DNA from: Coenobita brevimanus
Taxonomy: Eukaryota; Arthropoda; Malacostraca; Decapoda; Coenobitidae
DNA: 64,000 nucleotides
Assembly: GCA_032717465.1 (NCBI GenBank)
Contig: CM064657.1
Span: forward strand, 26,257,966-26,321,965
Direction: 5' to 3'
Positions 10,720 through 21,199 of this stretch are shown here, piece after piece. Numbering within the stretch: position 1 is the stretch's first letter; every line of letters begins with the position of its first letter. The position numbers were made by a program, and so were the translations under genes. The notes beneath the pieces are model-generated. The model worked only from the letters and a program-made list of their open reading frames with translations, was not told the origin of the DNA and made no database searches.

Positions 10720-11215
10720 AAGTTAAATATTTACAGTACTGTGCTGTTCTGGTAAGTTTATGTGCAACTTAAGGTACTATTAAATAACGTTAAAGCAAGA
10801 AATAAAGTCTTATAACCAGTTTACCTGATAGGCGTCAGAATATTGCCTTTTTTATTTGTTCGTTTTTTCCACAATACTGTACAGTATTTGTAAGTTAAAT
10901 ATTTACTGTTCTCGTATGTACTGTACTTGTAAGCACTTAAATAAAGTTAAATCATTAAATAAAGCCTTGTAACCAGTTAACCCGAATTATATGATTACCC
11001 ATGATCGGCGTCGGAATATAGCCTTTTTTGTTTGTTTGTTAAACTCTTACTGTACTGCTTTTCTACAGTACTGTATTTGTAAGTTAAATATTTACTGTTC
11101 TGGTATGTACTTGTAAGCAATTAAAGCATTAAATAAAGCCTTGTAACCAGTTAACCTGATTTATATGATTACCCATGATCGGCGTCGGAATATTGCCTTT
11201 TTTTGTTTGTTCGTT
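10720..11215. repeat. three subterminal tandem repeats, about 165-180 bp
   Basis: Successive units share TTTGTAAGTTAAATATTTAC, GCCTTGTAACCAGTTAAC and CGGCGTCGGAATAT. Further diverged units lie at about 12030-12090 plus 13220-13310 (split by the RTE copy) and at 13320-13440. Inverted relatives occur in the element at 19493-20708. Confidence 0.75.
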
Positions 11216-11219
11216 AAAG

Positions 11220-12085
11220 ACTTATAATAAAAGAAAAATACATTTTTGTCTTGGTATCTTTACCTATTTGCTCAGGTTTGCTGTAATGGTTTGGATCATT
11301 TGATGCAATGCAACTTGTAGAAAACTGTGAATAAACTTTCGGGAAGTTAACGAAAATCTGGGACATGAGACTGACCTTGACTTCACCGTCTCATGTATCA
11401 TGTCAGTTCACCACCTGCTATCGTGATGAGTGGGTGTACGATTTTTTCGCTCGTGGCCATGCCAAACCACGCATAGGTACACCCATTATCTCGACCCAGA
11501 CAGAAAATACAATCTTTTTCCTCCCTTGCAAAACACAAACAACCACCCTGTTTACGAGACAGCAATATAGATTGCGAAAATAACAAGGTAAAATGATAAA
11601 GATGAACGTAAAATGATAAAGATGAACATGTTATGACGGAAGAAGTACGTTTTCCCCGTCTGTAAACGTATTTATTTCTGCTTTGTATCTGTATTCGTAA
11701 TAATTAGACTTATCGTTAGTTCTGAAACTGCATTACCATTCTATTTTTAGCCATTCTCGTGGTGTGGGAGCTGGAAGTTGTGACACAACTTCCTTATTGC
11801 TAATCGGACTGACCCTCCACATTATTCTCCCGTGGCAGAGTCTAGCCTTGGAGGACGTGCAGTTTTCTCATTTAGGACTGAAAATTCAAATCTTTCGCTC
11901 CCTTTTCCAAGCATGGGCACAACGATAACGTAAAAAATAACTCGAAACTACCATAAATATATATCAAAATGGTGAAAATGTATTCATAATATATTTTTTT
12001 TTTTTAGCCATTCTTAACACATTATGTACTGAAATCATTCGATATCACAGTACTGCACTTCTAAGTTAAATATGTACTGTTCTGG
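11220..12085. other. non-coding interior of the Tigger-type element
   Basis: No gene recognised. One 72-codon open frame (11365-11583, plus strand) has no family resemblance I can name. It holds several A/T-rich runs, including a poly(T) at about 11993-12005. Confidence 0.4.
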
Positions 12086-12090
12086 TATGT

Positions 12091-13219
12091 CTATCTATCT
12101 ATCTATCTATAGCCCGACGCCCTAATCCCGCAAAGGGTGGCCGCAGACAAAACGCCTCCAAGTCACTCTGTCACCCACCATTTGACTCCCCTCCCCCCAA
12201 CTCACCCCCCCCTCCCTCATATACCTCTCAACTCCATCCCTCCACCTCATCCTCGGTCTACCCCTCCCTCTCCCTCCCTCCACCTCACCTACATACACCC
12301 TCTTAGTCAGTCTTTCATTCTCCATCCTCTCCACATGTCCAAACCACCTCAGTGTATTTCTCCTAATCTTTTCAACCACATCCACATCTACCCCACAACG
12401 TTCCTTCACTTCTTCATTCGTCAACCTGTCCCTCCATGTCACTCCACATGCTCCTCTCAAGTAACTCATTTCCACTGCTCTCACTCTTGACTTGTTCCCC
12501 TCTTGCAAGGTCCACGCCTCGCTTCCATACGTCAGGGTAGGGATCACAATACCATCATGCAGTGACTTCTTAACTTCCATACTCACCTCCCTATTTCTCA
12601 TCACTGCTTTCAGTGTGCCAACAACCTTCCTTCCCTGCTGTACCCTTTCACGTACTTCATCCCCCAAAGTTCCATCCTTACTCATCACACTACCCAAGTA
12701 CTTGAATGCACTCACATTCTCCATATCCTCATCATCCAACCTCACTGCACACTCTGTGACTTCATTCCTCTCAAACACCATAACTTTACTTTTGTTTACA
12801 TTAACTTTCAGCTTCCTCCTCCTACACACTGTCCCAAATTCATTCACCAAACCTTGCAACTCCCATTCATCTTCACTCAACAATACTGTATCATCAGCAA
12901 ACAGCAACACCGGAAGCTTCCAAATCTCACCCTCATTCATTAGGGCCACCCCGACATCCACTGCCCTACCTTGTACCTCCTTTACGACCCCATCCATATA
13001 TATATTAAACAGCCATGGAGACATTACACACCCCTGTTTCAGTCCCACATTGAGATCAAAGAACTCACTCAGCTCTCCATCCACTCGCACCGTAGCCCTA
13101 GCTCCCTCGTACATACTCTTCACAGCACTCAACAATTTCCCCTCCACTCCATATATTCTTAATACCTTCCACATACCTTTCCTATCTATTCTGTCATAAG
13201 CTTTCTCCAAGTCCATGAA
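12091..13219 (-). mobile_element. RTE-GATA subfamily b, 5' truncated, 7-bp TSD
   Basis: Minus-strand insertion. Its 3' end reads GGGATTAGGGCGTCGGGCTA and then GATA repeats (12091-12110 on the plus strand as CTAT). The 7-bp duplication GGTATGT occurs at 12084-12090 and 13220-13226. The empty site TGGTATGTACTTGTAAG is present in a neighbouring repeat unit at about 11101. The different tail and C-terminus (GHPLRD rather than GHPKRD) mark a second subfamily. Confidence 0.9.
12122..13216 (-). CDS. RTE-GATA b reverse transcriptase, C-terminal half, open frame
   Basis: A 364-codon open frame with no internal stop. It starts in RT motif A (MDLEKAYDRIDRKG), followed by GLKQGCVMSPWLFN and the active site LLFADDTVLLSEDEWE. 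The thumb has VNKSKVMVFER and KYLGSVMSKDG. The C-terminus has YGSEAWTLQ, LRWFGHVERM and RPRMRWRDG, and ends GHPLRD. The ATG at 13216 is only the Met of motif A and not a true start. The copy lost everything upstream, including any endonuclease. The open frame suggests recent insertion, but it cannot act alone. Confidence 0.85.
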   Translation of the reverse strand: MDLEKAYDRIDRKGMWKVLRIYGVEGKLLSAVKSMYEGARATVRVDGELSEFFDLNVGLKQGCVMSPWLFNIYMDGVVKEVQGRAVDVGVALMNEGEIWKLPVLLFADDTVLLSEDEWELQGLVNEFGTVCRRRKLKVNVNKSKVMVFERNEVTECAVRLDDEDMENVSAFKYLGSVMSKDGTLGDEVRERVQQGRKVVGTLKAVMRNREVSMEVKKSLHDGIVIPTLTYGSEAWTLQEGNKSRVRAVEMSYLRGACGVTWRDRLTNEEVKERCGVDVDVVEKIRRNTLRWFGHVERMENERLTKRVYVGEVEGGRGRGRPRMRWRDGVERYMREGGVSWGEGSQMVGDRVTWRRFVCGHPLRD

Positions 13220-13552
13220 GGTATGTACTTGTAAGTTAAAGCACTGGTACCAGTTAACCTGATTTATATGATTACTTATGATCGGCGTCGGAATGTTTCC
13301 TTGTGTTTACGTACAGTATTTGTGTGTTGAAGTTTTGCTCTGGAGTACTGTATTTGTGAGTTATAACATTAAATAAACCTTCTAACCACTTAAAGTGCTT
13401 TCTAGTGATTACCAGTGACAGATAACAGCAAAACAACACATTTGGGGGGTCTAGGGAGCAAAATACGGAGTAGTTTAAATAAACGCGATTTCGCACCTAA
13501 CACGGCACGGTAGGAACGAAACCCATGTGTTCCGTGCGAGTTACCTGTACAG

Positions 13553-13580
<28 letters not shown>
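13553..13580. repeat. (TA)n microsatellite
   Basis: TA tract right of the Tigger-type element, followed by a short (TGAG)n run at 13583-13598. Confidence 0.9.
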
Positions 13581-13584
<4 letters not shown>

Positions 13585-13597
13585 AGTGAGTGAGTGA

Positions 13598-15780
13598 GAA
13601 AAAGGCAGAGTATAAGAGAGAAGTGGAGGAACGATTGGGCAAATATGAATTGGAGCAGATGGGAGACGTGGAAGGTGTGTGTGTAGCATATTTACAGAAG
13701 AAATATGTGCAGCATGTGATGTGGTGTGTGGAAGGAAGAGAAGATGGAGGGGGGTGCAAGGAACAGCGTGGTGGACTGAAGAGGTGAAACAGGCTGTGGC
13801 ACAAAAGAAGAAAGCATACAATGAATGGATGAGAAATAGGGGCGTGGAAGAAGTTGAGAGGCGGAAGAGAGAGTTATATGTAGAAAGAAAGAGAGAGGTG
13901 AAAAGATTAGTAAGAGAGAGTAAGAAGAGAGTGGATGAGGAATTTGGAAGGAATTTGAGTGTAAAGTGGAGGGACTGTAAGAAAATGTTCTGGAAAGAGG
14001 TGAAAAGAGTAAGACAGGGTGGAAGTGAAGTTAGCAGGGGAGTGAAAGATAAAAATGGTAGATTACTAGTGGAGAAGGGAGAAAAAGTGAGCAGATGAAG
14101 AGAACACTTTAAGGAATTGCTGAACGTAGAGGATGGAAGTAATGCGAGTATAAGTGGCTGGGGAATGGCTGGGAGAAGGAGGGAGGTGAGAAGACAGGAA
14201 GAAATCAGTAGGATAGAAGTTCTGGAAGCAATGAAGAAAGTTAAATCTGGGAAAGCCCCAGGAATTGATGGAGTGTGTGGTAAAATGCTGAAGTATGGGG
14301 GAGAGATAGTAGTAGAATGGATGTGGAAGATGTGCAGATTAGCCTGGGAGGAAGGTAGAGTCCCAGAGGATTGGAAGTCAGGTATAATTATTCCCTTGTA
14401 CAAAGGAAAAGGGGAAAAAGAAGTGTGTGGTAATCATAGGGGCATTTGTCTTCTTAGTATAATAGGAAAAGTGTATGGTAGGATACTTATTGACAGAGTT
14501 AGAGAAAGAACAGAGGAATTAGTTGGAGAAGAACAGGGAGGCTTTAGATAGGGAAGAGGTTGTGTAGATCAGATATTCATTCTTAGATCTTTAGTGGAAA
14601 AGTTTCTAGAGAAGGGAAAGAAGTTGTATGCGGCTTTCATGGATTTGGAGAAAGCAAATGACAGGGTGGATAGACAAGGATTGTGGAAAGTGTTAAGAAT
14701 ATATGGAGTAGATGGGAAGTTGTTGAATGCTGTGAAGAGTATGTACAATGGTGCGAAGGCTGCAGTGCATGTGGATGGTGAACTAAGTGAATTTTTCTCT
14801 TTGAAAGTTGGGTTGAAACAGGGATGTGTTATGTCTCCATGGTTGTTCAATCTGTACATGGATGGGGTAATAAAAGAGGTACAAGGTAGGGTAGTGGATG
14901 TTGGAGTGGCCCTGGTGAGAGAGGATAGTGTTTGGAAACTCCCTGTACTGTTGTTTGCAGATGAAACTGTGTTGTTGAGTGAAGACGAAGGGGAGCTGCA
15001 AGGCTTGGTGGATGAGTTTGGGAGACTGTGTAAGAAACGGAATCTGAAGGTGAATGTAGGGAAGAGTAAAGTGATGGTTTTTGAGAGAGGTGAAGTCAGT
15101 GAATGTACAGCGAGGTTGGATGGTGAGGAATTGGAAAATGTGAGTACGTTTAAGTACTTGGGTAGTGTGATGAGTAAGGATGGAGGTTTGGAGGGTGAAG
15201 TGCTTGAAAGGGTACAGCAGGGAAGAAAGGTTGCTGGTTCTTTGAAAGCAGAGATAAGAAACAGGGAAGTGAGCATGGAAGTGAAAAAGTTACTACATGA
15301 CAGTATTGTGATACCAACTCTAACGTACGGAAGTGAAGCTTGGACGCTGTTGGAAGGACACAAGTCAAGAGTGAGAGCAGTGGAAATGAGTTATTTAAGA
15401 GGAGCCTGTGGAGTCACAAGGAGAGATAGGCTGACGAATGAGGATATAAAGGAACGTTGTGGTGTTGATGTGGATGTGATAGGGAGCGTTATGAGGAACA
15501 CACTGAGGTGGTTTGGCCATGTGGAGAGGATGGAGGGTGAAAGACTGACGATGAGAGTGTATGTGAGTGAGGTGGAGGGGGGAAGAGGGAGGGGGAGGCC
15601 GAGGATGAGATGGAGGGATGGGGTGGAGAGGTATATGAGAGAGGGGGGTGTGAGTTGGGAGCAGGGCAGTGAAATGGCGGGAGACAGGGCGACTTGGAGG
15701 CGATTTGTTTGTGGCCACCCCAAACGGGATTGAGGCATCTGGCAATAGATAGAGATAGATAGATAGATAGATAGATATAC
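13598..15780 (+). mobile_element. RTE-GATA copy 4, longest 5' extent
   Basis: Starts just after a (TA)n and TGAG repeat and runs to the GATA tail at about 15745-15775. It reaches further 5' than the other copies here (KREVEERLGKYELEQMGD) but still lacks an endonuclease. The stop codon of GHPKRD (15731-15733) is followed by only about 17 bases of 3' UTR before the GATA tail. Confidence 0.87.
13679..15733 (+). pseudogene. RTE-GATA reverse transcriptase, two in-frame stops
   Basis: One continuous reading frame with two nonsense codons. TGA at 14096-14098 falls where other copies have Trp (SRWREHF), and TAG at 14549-14551 falls where others have Lys (GFRKGRG). The order is: a basic region (KKKAYNEWMRNRGVEE), the RT fingers (KAPGIDGVCGKMLK, NHRGICLLS), motif A as DLEKANDRVDR (Asn where others have Tyr), motif C as LLFADETVLLSE, then the thumb and the RPRMRW tail. 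In motif C the second Asp of the catalytic pair is Glu, so this copy would be impaired even without the stops. Confidence 0.87.
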
Positions 15781-15785
15781 AGTAT

Positions 15786-15786
<1 letters not shown>

Positions 15787-15836
<50 letters not shown>
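15787..15836. repeat. (TA)n microsatellite
   Basis: TA tract between the RTE-GATA tail and the 5' end of a LINE-J copy. Confidence 0.95.
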
Positions 15837-15839
<3 letters not shown>

Positions 15840-18224
15840 CGTATCCCTGACCGCCTTGGAGAGAGCTCCAACATACTTGACCTCTTCCTCACAACTAATC
15901 CTTCTGCTTACTCTGTTAATCTTTTCTCTCCGTTGGGCTCCTCTGATCACAACCTTATTACCTTAACCTGTCCTATCCCTCCAATACAGCCTGTGGACCC
16001 TCCAGGGAAACGTCATCTGTGGCATTTTGGAGCCGCTGACTGGGAGGCCCTCAGGCAATACTTCTTTGATTTTCCCTGGAATGATTATTGCTTCCATGGC
16101 CGGGAGCCATCTGAGTGTGCCTTGCGCATTACAGAGGTTATTCTCTCGAGCATGGAAGCATACATTCCTTTCTCATATCCTTTGACTAACGCAAGAAAGC
16201 CTTGGTTTAATCACGCTTGTTCTAATGCTGTCTGCAACAAGGAGATGGCCTACAAAAGGTACCGGAGCCAACCCACCCCTGAATCACATCATCTTTACGT
16301 TTCTGCCCAGAATCATGCTAAGTCTGTTCTTCGCTCTACTAAAAATAATTTCATCCATACTAAATGCTCTCAACTCTCCAACTCGAATTCTTCCCGCTCC
16401 TTCTGACACCTTGCCAAAAATCTTTCTAACAAGTTTACCTCATCATCCTTCCCTCCTCTTTTCTACTCTGATGGTTCTGTAACTATTTCTTCTACTGATA
16501 AAGCAGATCTCTTCACACAGACTTTCTCCTCCAATTCCACCTTAGACGATTCCGGTGCTGTTCCTCCATCACTTCCCCCCTCTGACTTCCTCATGGCTGA
16601 CATGAAAATTTCTTCAGTTGATGTATTTTCTGCCATCACTGGCCTCAGTACTAACAAGGCATATGGGCCTGATGGGGTCCCTCCTGTTGTTCTCAAGAAC
16701 TGTGCTTCTGTGCTTACACCCTGCCTAGGCAAACTCTTTCGCCTTTGTCTGTCAACTTGTACCTTTCCTTCTTGCTGGAAATTTGCTCTCTTTCAGCCAG
16801 TCCCAAAGAAGGGTGACCACTCCCAACCCTCCAACTATCGTCCAATTGCTTTAACATCCTGTATTTCAAAAGTTTTCGAGTCAATTCTCAATAGAAAAAT
16901 TTTAAGGCATCTTTCCAATCATAACCTTCTTTCCGATCGTCAGTACGGGTTCCGTCAGGGACACTCCACTGGCGATCTTCTCACCTACCTTTCAGACTCC
17001 TGGTCATCCTCCTTTTGGGACTTTGGCGAAAGCTTTGCCATTGCACTTGACATCTCAAAGGCTTTCGATCGAGTCTGGCATAAATCTTTAATTTCCAAAC
17101 TGCCCTCCTATGGTTTCTATCCGTCTATCTGTGCCTTCATCGCTAGCTTCCTTTCTGGTCGTTCTATAGCCGCTGTTGTAGACTGCCATCGTTCTTCTCC
17201 TAGATCTATCAACAGTGGTGTTCCTCAGGGCTCTGTCCTATCACCAACTCTCTTCCTTTTATTCATCAATGATCTTCTAAGCTGTACATCTAACCCTATC
17301 CACTCATACGCTGATGACTCCACCCTTCACCTTTCCATTCGGTTCCCACAACGCCCATCTCAACAGTTACTTCAATAAACAAGGGATGAGGCTATGGCAC
17401 ACCTAATGTCTGACTTGGCTCGTATCTCTGACTGGGGTAAAAATAATATGGTTGTTTTTAATGCATCTAAGACTCAGTTCTTACACCTATCAACCCGACA
17501 AAATCCTCCACAGGTATACCCCCTAATGTTTAATAATATTCAGCTTAATCCTACATCATCCTTGAACATGCTTGGGGTTTCATTTACTCGGGACTTATCT
17601 TGGAAAGATCATATTACATCTCTTGTAAAATCTGCTTCCAAGAGATTGGGTGTGCTAAGCCGACTCCGCTCTTTCTTTACCCCTGCACAATTGTTGACTC
17701 TATACAGGGGTTTTATCCACCCCTGTGTGGAGTACAACTCTTATGTGTGGGGAGGCTCCCCACATACAGCTCTTCTCAATAGGGTGGAGTCAAAGGCTTT
17801 TCGTCTCATTAACTCTCCTCCTCTTACTGACTCCCTTCAACCTCTGTCTCTTCGCCGCACTGTTGCATCTTTATCTCTTTTCTATCGCTACTTTAATGGT
17901 CACTGCTCCTCTGAACTGTCTGCTTGCATCCCTCCACCTCTACGACGGGCGCGTAGCACCCGTCTGGCAGCAAACTCTCATCCCTTTTCTGTCCAACTCT
18001 CTAATGCAAGAGTTAACCGTTACTCCCAGTCTTTCATTTATGCAACAGGTCAGCTCTGGAACTGTCTCCTTCTGTCTGTATTTCCTGCTGCCTATGATCT
18101 CCAGTCTTTCAAACACAGTGTGTCCAGGCATCGGATCTTGAATTTGGCTCTCTATTGTATTATGTTTTTCTCCTGGAGGGAACTGTTACTGCGGGCTCAT
18201 GGCCTTTGGTTCCTTCTTCCTCGA

Positions 18225-18226
<2 letters not shown>
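15837..18226 (+). pseudogene. LINE-J endonuclease end plus reverse transcriptase, two stops
   Basis: One frame runs through the whole copy. It starts in the endonuclease C-terminus with the motif GSSDHNLI (S-D-H) near 15936. The RT follows with [24 protein letters not shown], motif [15 protein letters not shown], motif [14 protein letters not shown] and motif C HSYADDSTLHLS, then the thumb [10 protein letters not shown] and the usual C-terminal WGGSPH region. There are two nonsense codons. TGA at 16404-16406 replaces Trp (SFWHLAK in copy 3). TAA at 17376-17378 replaces Gln. A deletion of about 11 bp near 18128 removes the normal stop, so the frame runs on into TA repeats. Confidence 0.87.

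Positions 18227-18228
<2 letters not shown>
15837..18228 (+). mobile_element. LINE-J copy 1 (CR1/jockey-like non-LTR), 5' truncated
   Basis: Begins inside the endonuclease domain directly after a (TA)n tract. Ends with the family 3' sequence CATGGCCTTTGGTTCCTTCT, then AATAAATATATA. The other two copies end in poly(A) at this place, so the tail here has become, or was made as, TA repeats. Clade naming is by protein style only. CR1, L2, Crack or jockey are all possible. Confidence 0.85.
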
Positions 18229-18272
<44 letters not shown>

Positions 18273-18421
18273 ACATATATAAATGTATATCTATATGTAT
18301 ACATACATATATATATATGTATATAGATATGTATATACACATATATATATGTATATATACATATATATATGTATATATACATATATATATGTATATATAC
18401 ATATATATATATGTATATATA
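18227..18421. repeat. (TA)n and complex TA/TG/CA microsatellite
   Basis: A plain TA tract passes into irregular ATATGTATATACAT-type repeats. Open frames across it (Ile/Tyr runs) are artefacts. Confidence 0.95.
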
Positions 18422-19476
18422 CAGTACGCTCGTGTCCAACACGGTAATATTGTCATGCAAGGGTCCCGTGTTGGACCAAAAACGTGATGGACAAACAACA
18501 GAGCTTATGGGGAAAAATGAATTATGTCAGCAACCCTAGGAAAAGTCACCCTAAATACCTACCATATACCTATACATATATTGGTACTACTGTAATTATA
18601 ATAAATGGTACTGTGCTATGAATGATAACTAACCTTTTAGGATAGTGTTGGTGGGCTTGCTGGGAATGGAAGATGGTATCCAAGGCTGTAGGTAGTCCTA
18701 CTGGGTCCCAGGAGGATGGCTGCTGGTGTCACTAGCGGGTAATGGCTGCTGCTCCTCCTCAACCTCCCTCATAAATCCTTCGAAATCACACTCAGAATCA
18801 CTATCTTCGTCCACAGCCATGGAAGGTCCTGCTTCTGCCTGTCCTAGCACTCTGTAAGCCTTTGCTGCTGCCAGGATCTTGTCTTGGTTTTTTATAATGG
18901 TCCTCACGCTGGCTTCATTAATGTTGTAGGCCTTGGCAATGTCAACTTTCCTCTCCCCTTTCTACTTCCTCTCGATGCTTTCTAGCTTGGTGGCCTGAGG
19001 GAGGTGCCGATGCTTCTTGGGGTTCTCAGAAGGCTTCCTAGGCATCGTGGGCAGGGTAAAATGCAGTAACAAGAGAAGAAAATGCAGCAAGAAAAAAGCA
19101 CCTTCCAATGCGAATTATGCGACTGAGTGGCGCTGTGGCGGGAGAAATTTAAACAAAACATCACGTGACAGCAGAAGCGTTTTTAATTGGGCGGCATCAC
19201 GATCACGTCACGATAGCGGGCGGGGAAGGCTACTTGATCAGAAATTTTCATTGGCTATCATCATCATGGGAATGTCCAGTATGACCGTGCAGGACCGGGG
19301 GTGATCGTGCTAGAGGTGAACTCTGCGGATTTCGCCCACTTCTTGGTGCTCTGTGCGTGTTATGCTAACACACTCGTGTTGCAGGAATTAAATTGTATTA
19401 AACAATACTAATAATTTGCTCTCCGTGCTGGACGTGAATCGTGCTGGACTAACACGTGTTGGGCGCGAGGGTACTG
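18422..19476 (-). mobile_element. Tigger-type element with internally deleted transposase (Tigger-B)
   Basis: The termini are CAGTACGCTCGTGTCCAACA on the left and, on the minus strand, CAGTACCCTCGCGCCCAACA on the right. TA flanks each side (18420-18421 and 19477-19478). The element is 1.05 kb. It keeps only the first and last parts of a transposase, so it is a non-autonomous derivative. Confidence 0.88.
18698..19045 (-). pseudogene. Tigger transposase remnant: psq HTH joined to an acidic tail
   Basis: The reading frame starts at 19045 with MPRKPSENPKKHRHLPQ. It continues through a psq-type helix-turn-helix (GERKVDIAKAYNINEASVRT), broken once by TAG at 18962-18964. After KILAAAKAYRV it jumps to an acidic C-terminal segment (DEDSDSECDFEGFMREVEEE). 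The CENPB domain and the whole DDE core are missing. A DNA-binding fragment alone could in principle still bind related termini, but the stop makes that doubtful. Confidence 0.75.
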
Positions 19477-19492
19477 TATATATGTACACATA

Positions 19493-20708
19493 CAGCAAGC
19501 TCGCCCCCAACGCTTGGGTTTCCTTCCTAACGTGGCGCGTTCGGCGTGAAACCGCGTAAGTTTTAACTACCCCATATTTTGCTCCCTAGATCTCCTAAAC
19601 GTGGTCTTTTGCTGTTATCTGCCATTGGTAATAAATATGAAGCACTTTAAGTGGTTAGAAGGTTTATTTAATGTTATAACTTACAAATAGAGTACTGCAC
19701 AGGAAAACTTCAATATACAAATACCTAAACACAAGGCAACATTCCGATGATGAAACCAGTCGGCGTCGGAATGTTGCCTTGTGTTTACGTATTTGTATGT
19801 CGAAGTTTTGCTGTGCAGTACTGTATTTGTAAGTTATAACATTAAATAAACCTTCTAACCACTTAAAGTGCTTCATATTGATTACCAATGGCAGATAACA
19901 GCAAAATACCACGTTTAGGGAGTCTAGGGAGCAAAATGGTTTTCTGGACTATTCGCTGTCAAGCCAGTTCGCCGTCACAACAATAACAAGACAACATAGA
20001 CTTTGATGGATCCCCCTGAAATATGGTTATTAAAGTACTGATTAATTAATGACAAGTGTATTTATAAAAGTATTGATTAATTAATATATTTTTAGAATGA
20101 CAGGGAATCATACAGGGTGCGAATTATCCTGATGGGGAATCGTTCATGTTTTGACGGGGAATTGACATGATGGCGAATTGTCTTGGAACCCACCGATTGT
20201 GTGTAATCTATAACTGGTTACAAGGCTTTATTTAATGCTTTAACTTTCTTTAAGTGCTTTAACTTACAAGTGCATACCAGAATAGTAAATACTTAACTTA
20301 CAAATACAGTACTGTGGAATAGCAGTACAGCAAATATTTAACAAACAAATAAAAAAGATAATATTCTGATGCCTATCAGAAAACTGGTTATAAGACTTTA
20401 TTTCTTGCTTGAACATTATTTAATAATACTTTAACTTGCACATAAACTTACTAGAACAGTACCGTAAATATTTACCTTACAAATACAGCACTGAGGAAAG
20501 CAGTACAGCGAATCACATCACATGATCAAAACAAACCGTGCGTGCTGAGCTGATGTTCGAGGATTTGGCCTATCAAAGGCCTCTCTTGCGTAAATATATA
20601 GTTTTCGTAATGGTTCTTTAATCTTACGTTATCTTATACATATCCCAGCACTAACCGTGTATAATTGCGAGCGCGTTCGGCGAGAACGTGTTCCGGGCGA
20701 GTTTACTG
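19493..20708. mobile_element. Tigger-type non-autonomous element containing a large palindrome
   Basis: The ends are CAGCAAGCTCGCCCCCAAC on the left and, on the minus strand, CAGTAAACTCGCCCGGAAC on the right, with TA at 19491-19492 and 20709-20710. The interior matches the element at 10468-13547 in reverse orientation. At 20205-20500 it carries the same TTGTAAGTTA/AACCAGTTA repeat units, inverted. No coding sequence. Confidence 0.8.
19577..19937. repeat. palindrome of about 361 bp, arms about 175 bp
   Basis: The left arm from TTTGCTCCCTAGATCTCC to CAAGGCAACATTCCGA is mirrored by a right arm from CGGAATGTTGCCTTGTG to GGGAGTCTAGGGAGCAAA. The centre is near 19757. The arms differ at scattered positions and by small indels. 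Confidence 0.85.
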
Positions 20709-21199
20709 TACAAGCATTCCCCGGTTTAACAATGTAATTGGTTAGGTAAAATCCATCGTTAGGCGGGGTATCATATATCAGGGTACTTTTAACATGTAGA
20801 GTTAACCAGCCTTGGGTTTCCCCTCAAACCAAGCCCAAAACCCACCCAAATGAGCCCCAAAACAAGTTTAAAGCCAATCTAAATGGCATAGCAGCTGTCA
20901 AGGGAGTTAACCTAAGCCTAACACAAGTAAATAACTCACTGAAACCAACAAATAAAGTTTGAAAATCATAAGGAATAAGTTAGAAAATGTCAAACACCTC
21001 TCATCACTTCTTGTAAGTCCATGTCTGGTCCTGGTCATCTTTGCTATCCCCCTTGAGGCTACGGGACAAGTGGTGCTCCCTACCACTCAATCCTTCTCCT
21101 CAAAGACCTCAAACGCCATCTCTAGGGGTGGGTCATAGGGGGAGGGGAAGTCTGGTGAGGTGAGGTGATCGTAGCTTGAGACTGATGCACTGGGGGTGG

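Larger units (their letters stand above)
10468..13547. mobile_element. Tigger-type non-autonomous element, split by an RTE-GATA copy
   Basis: Terminal inverted repeats match over 21 bases: CAGGTAACTCGCACGGAACA on the left, and the same on the minus strand at the right end (13526-13547). TA flanks both sides (10466-10467 and 13548-13549). Without the RTE insert at 12091-13219 it is about 1.95 kb. No transposase is visible. The interior holds about five diverged direct repeats of 150-180 bp. It is related, in opposite orientation, to the element at 19493-20708. Confidence 0.85.

Noticed and set aside
539..17380. Many nonsense codons at Trp (TGG to TGA or TAG) in several elements, which might suggest stop-codon recoding or an editing-type mutator
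   Set aside because: TGG, CGA, CAA and CAG are the codons that reach a stop by one transition. Stops at Gln, Arg and Lys codons also occur, as do frameshifts, so ordinary decay explains it.
18155..18498. Ile/Tyr-rich open frames, and similar ones at 43457-43719 and 45050-45332
   Set aside because: Translations of TA/CA microsatellites.
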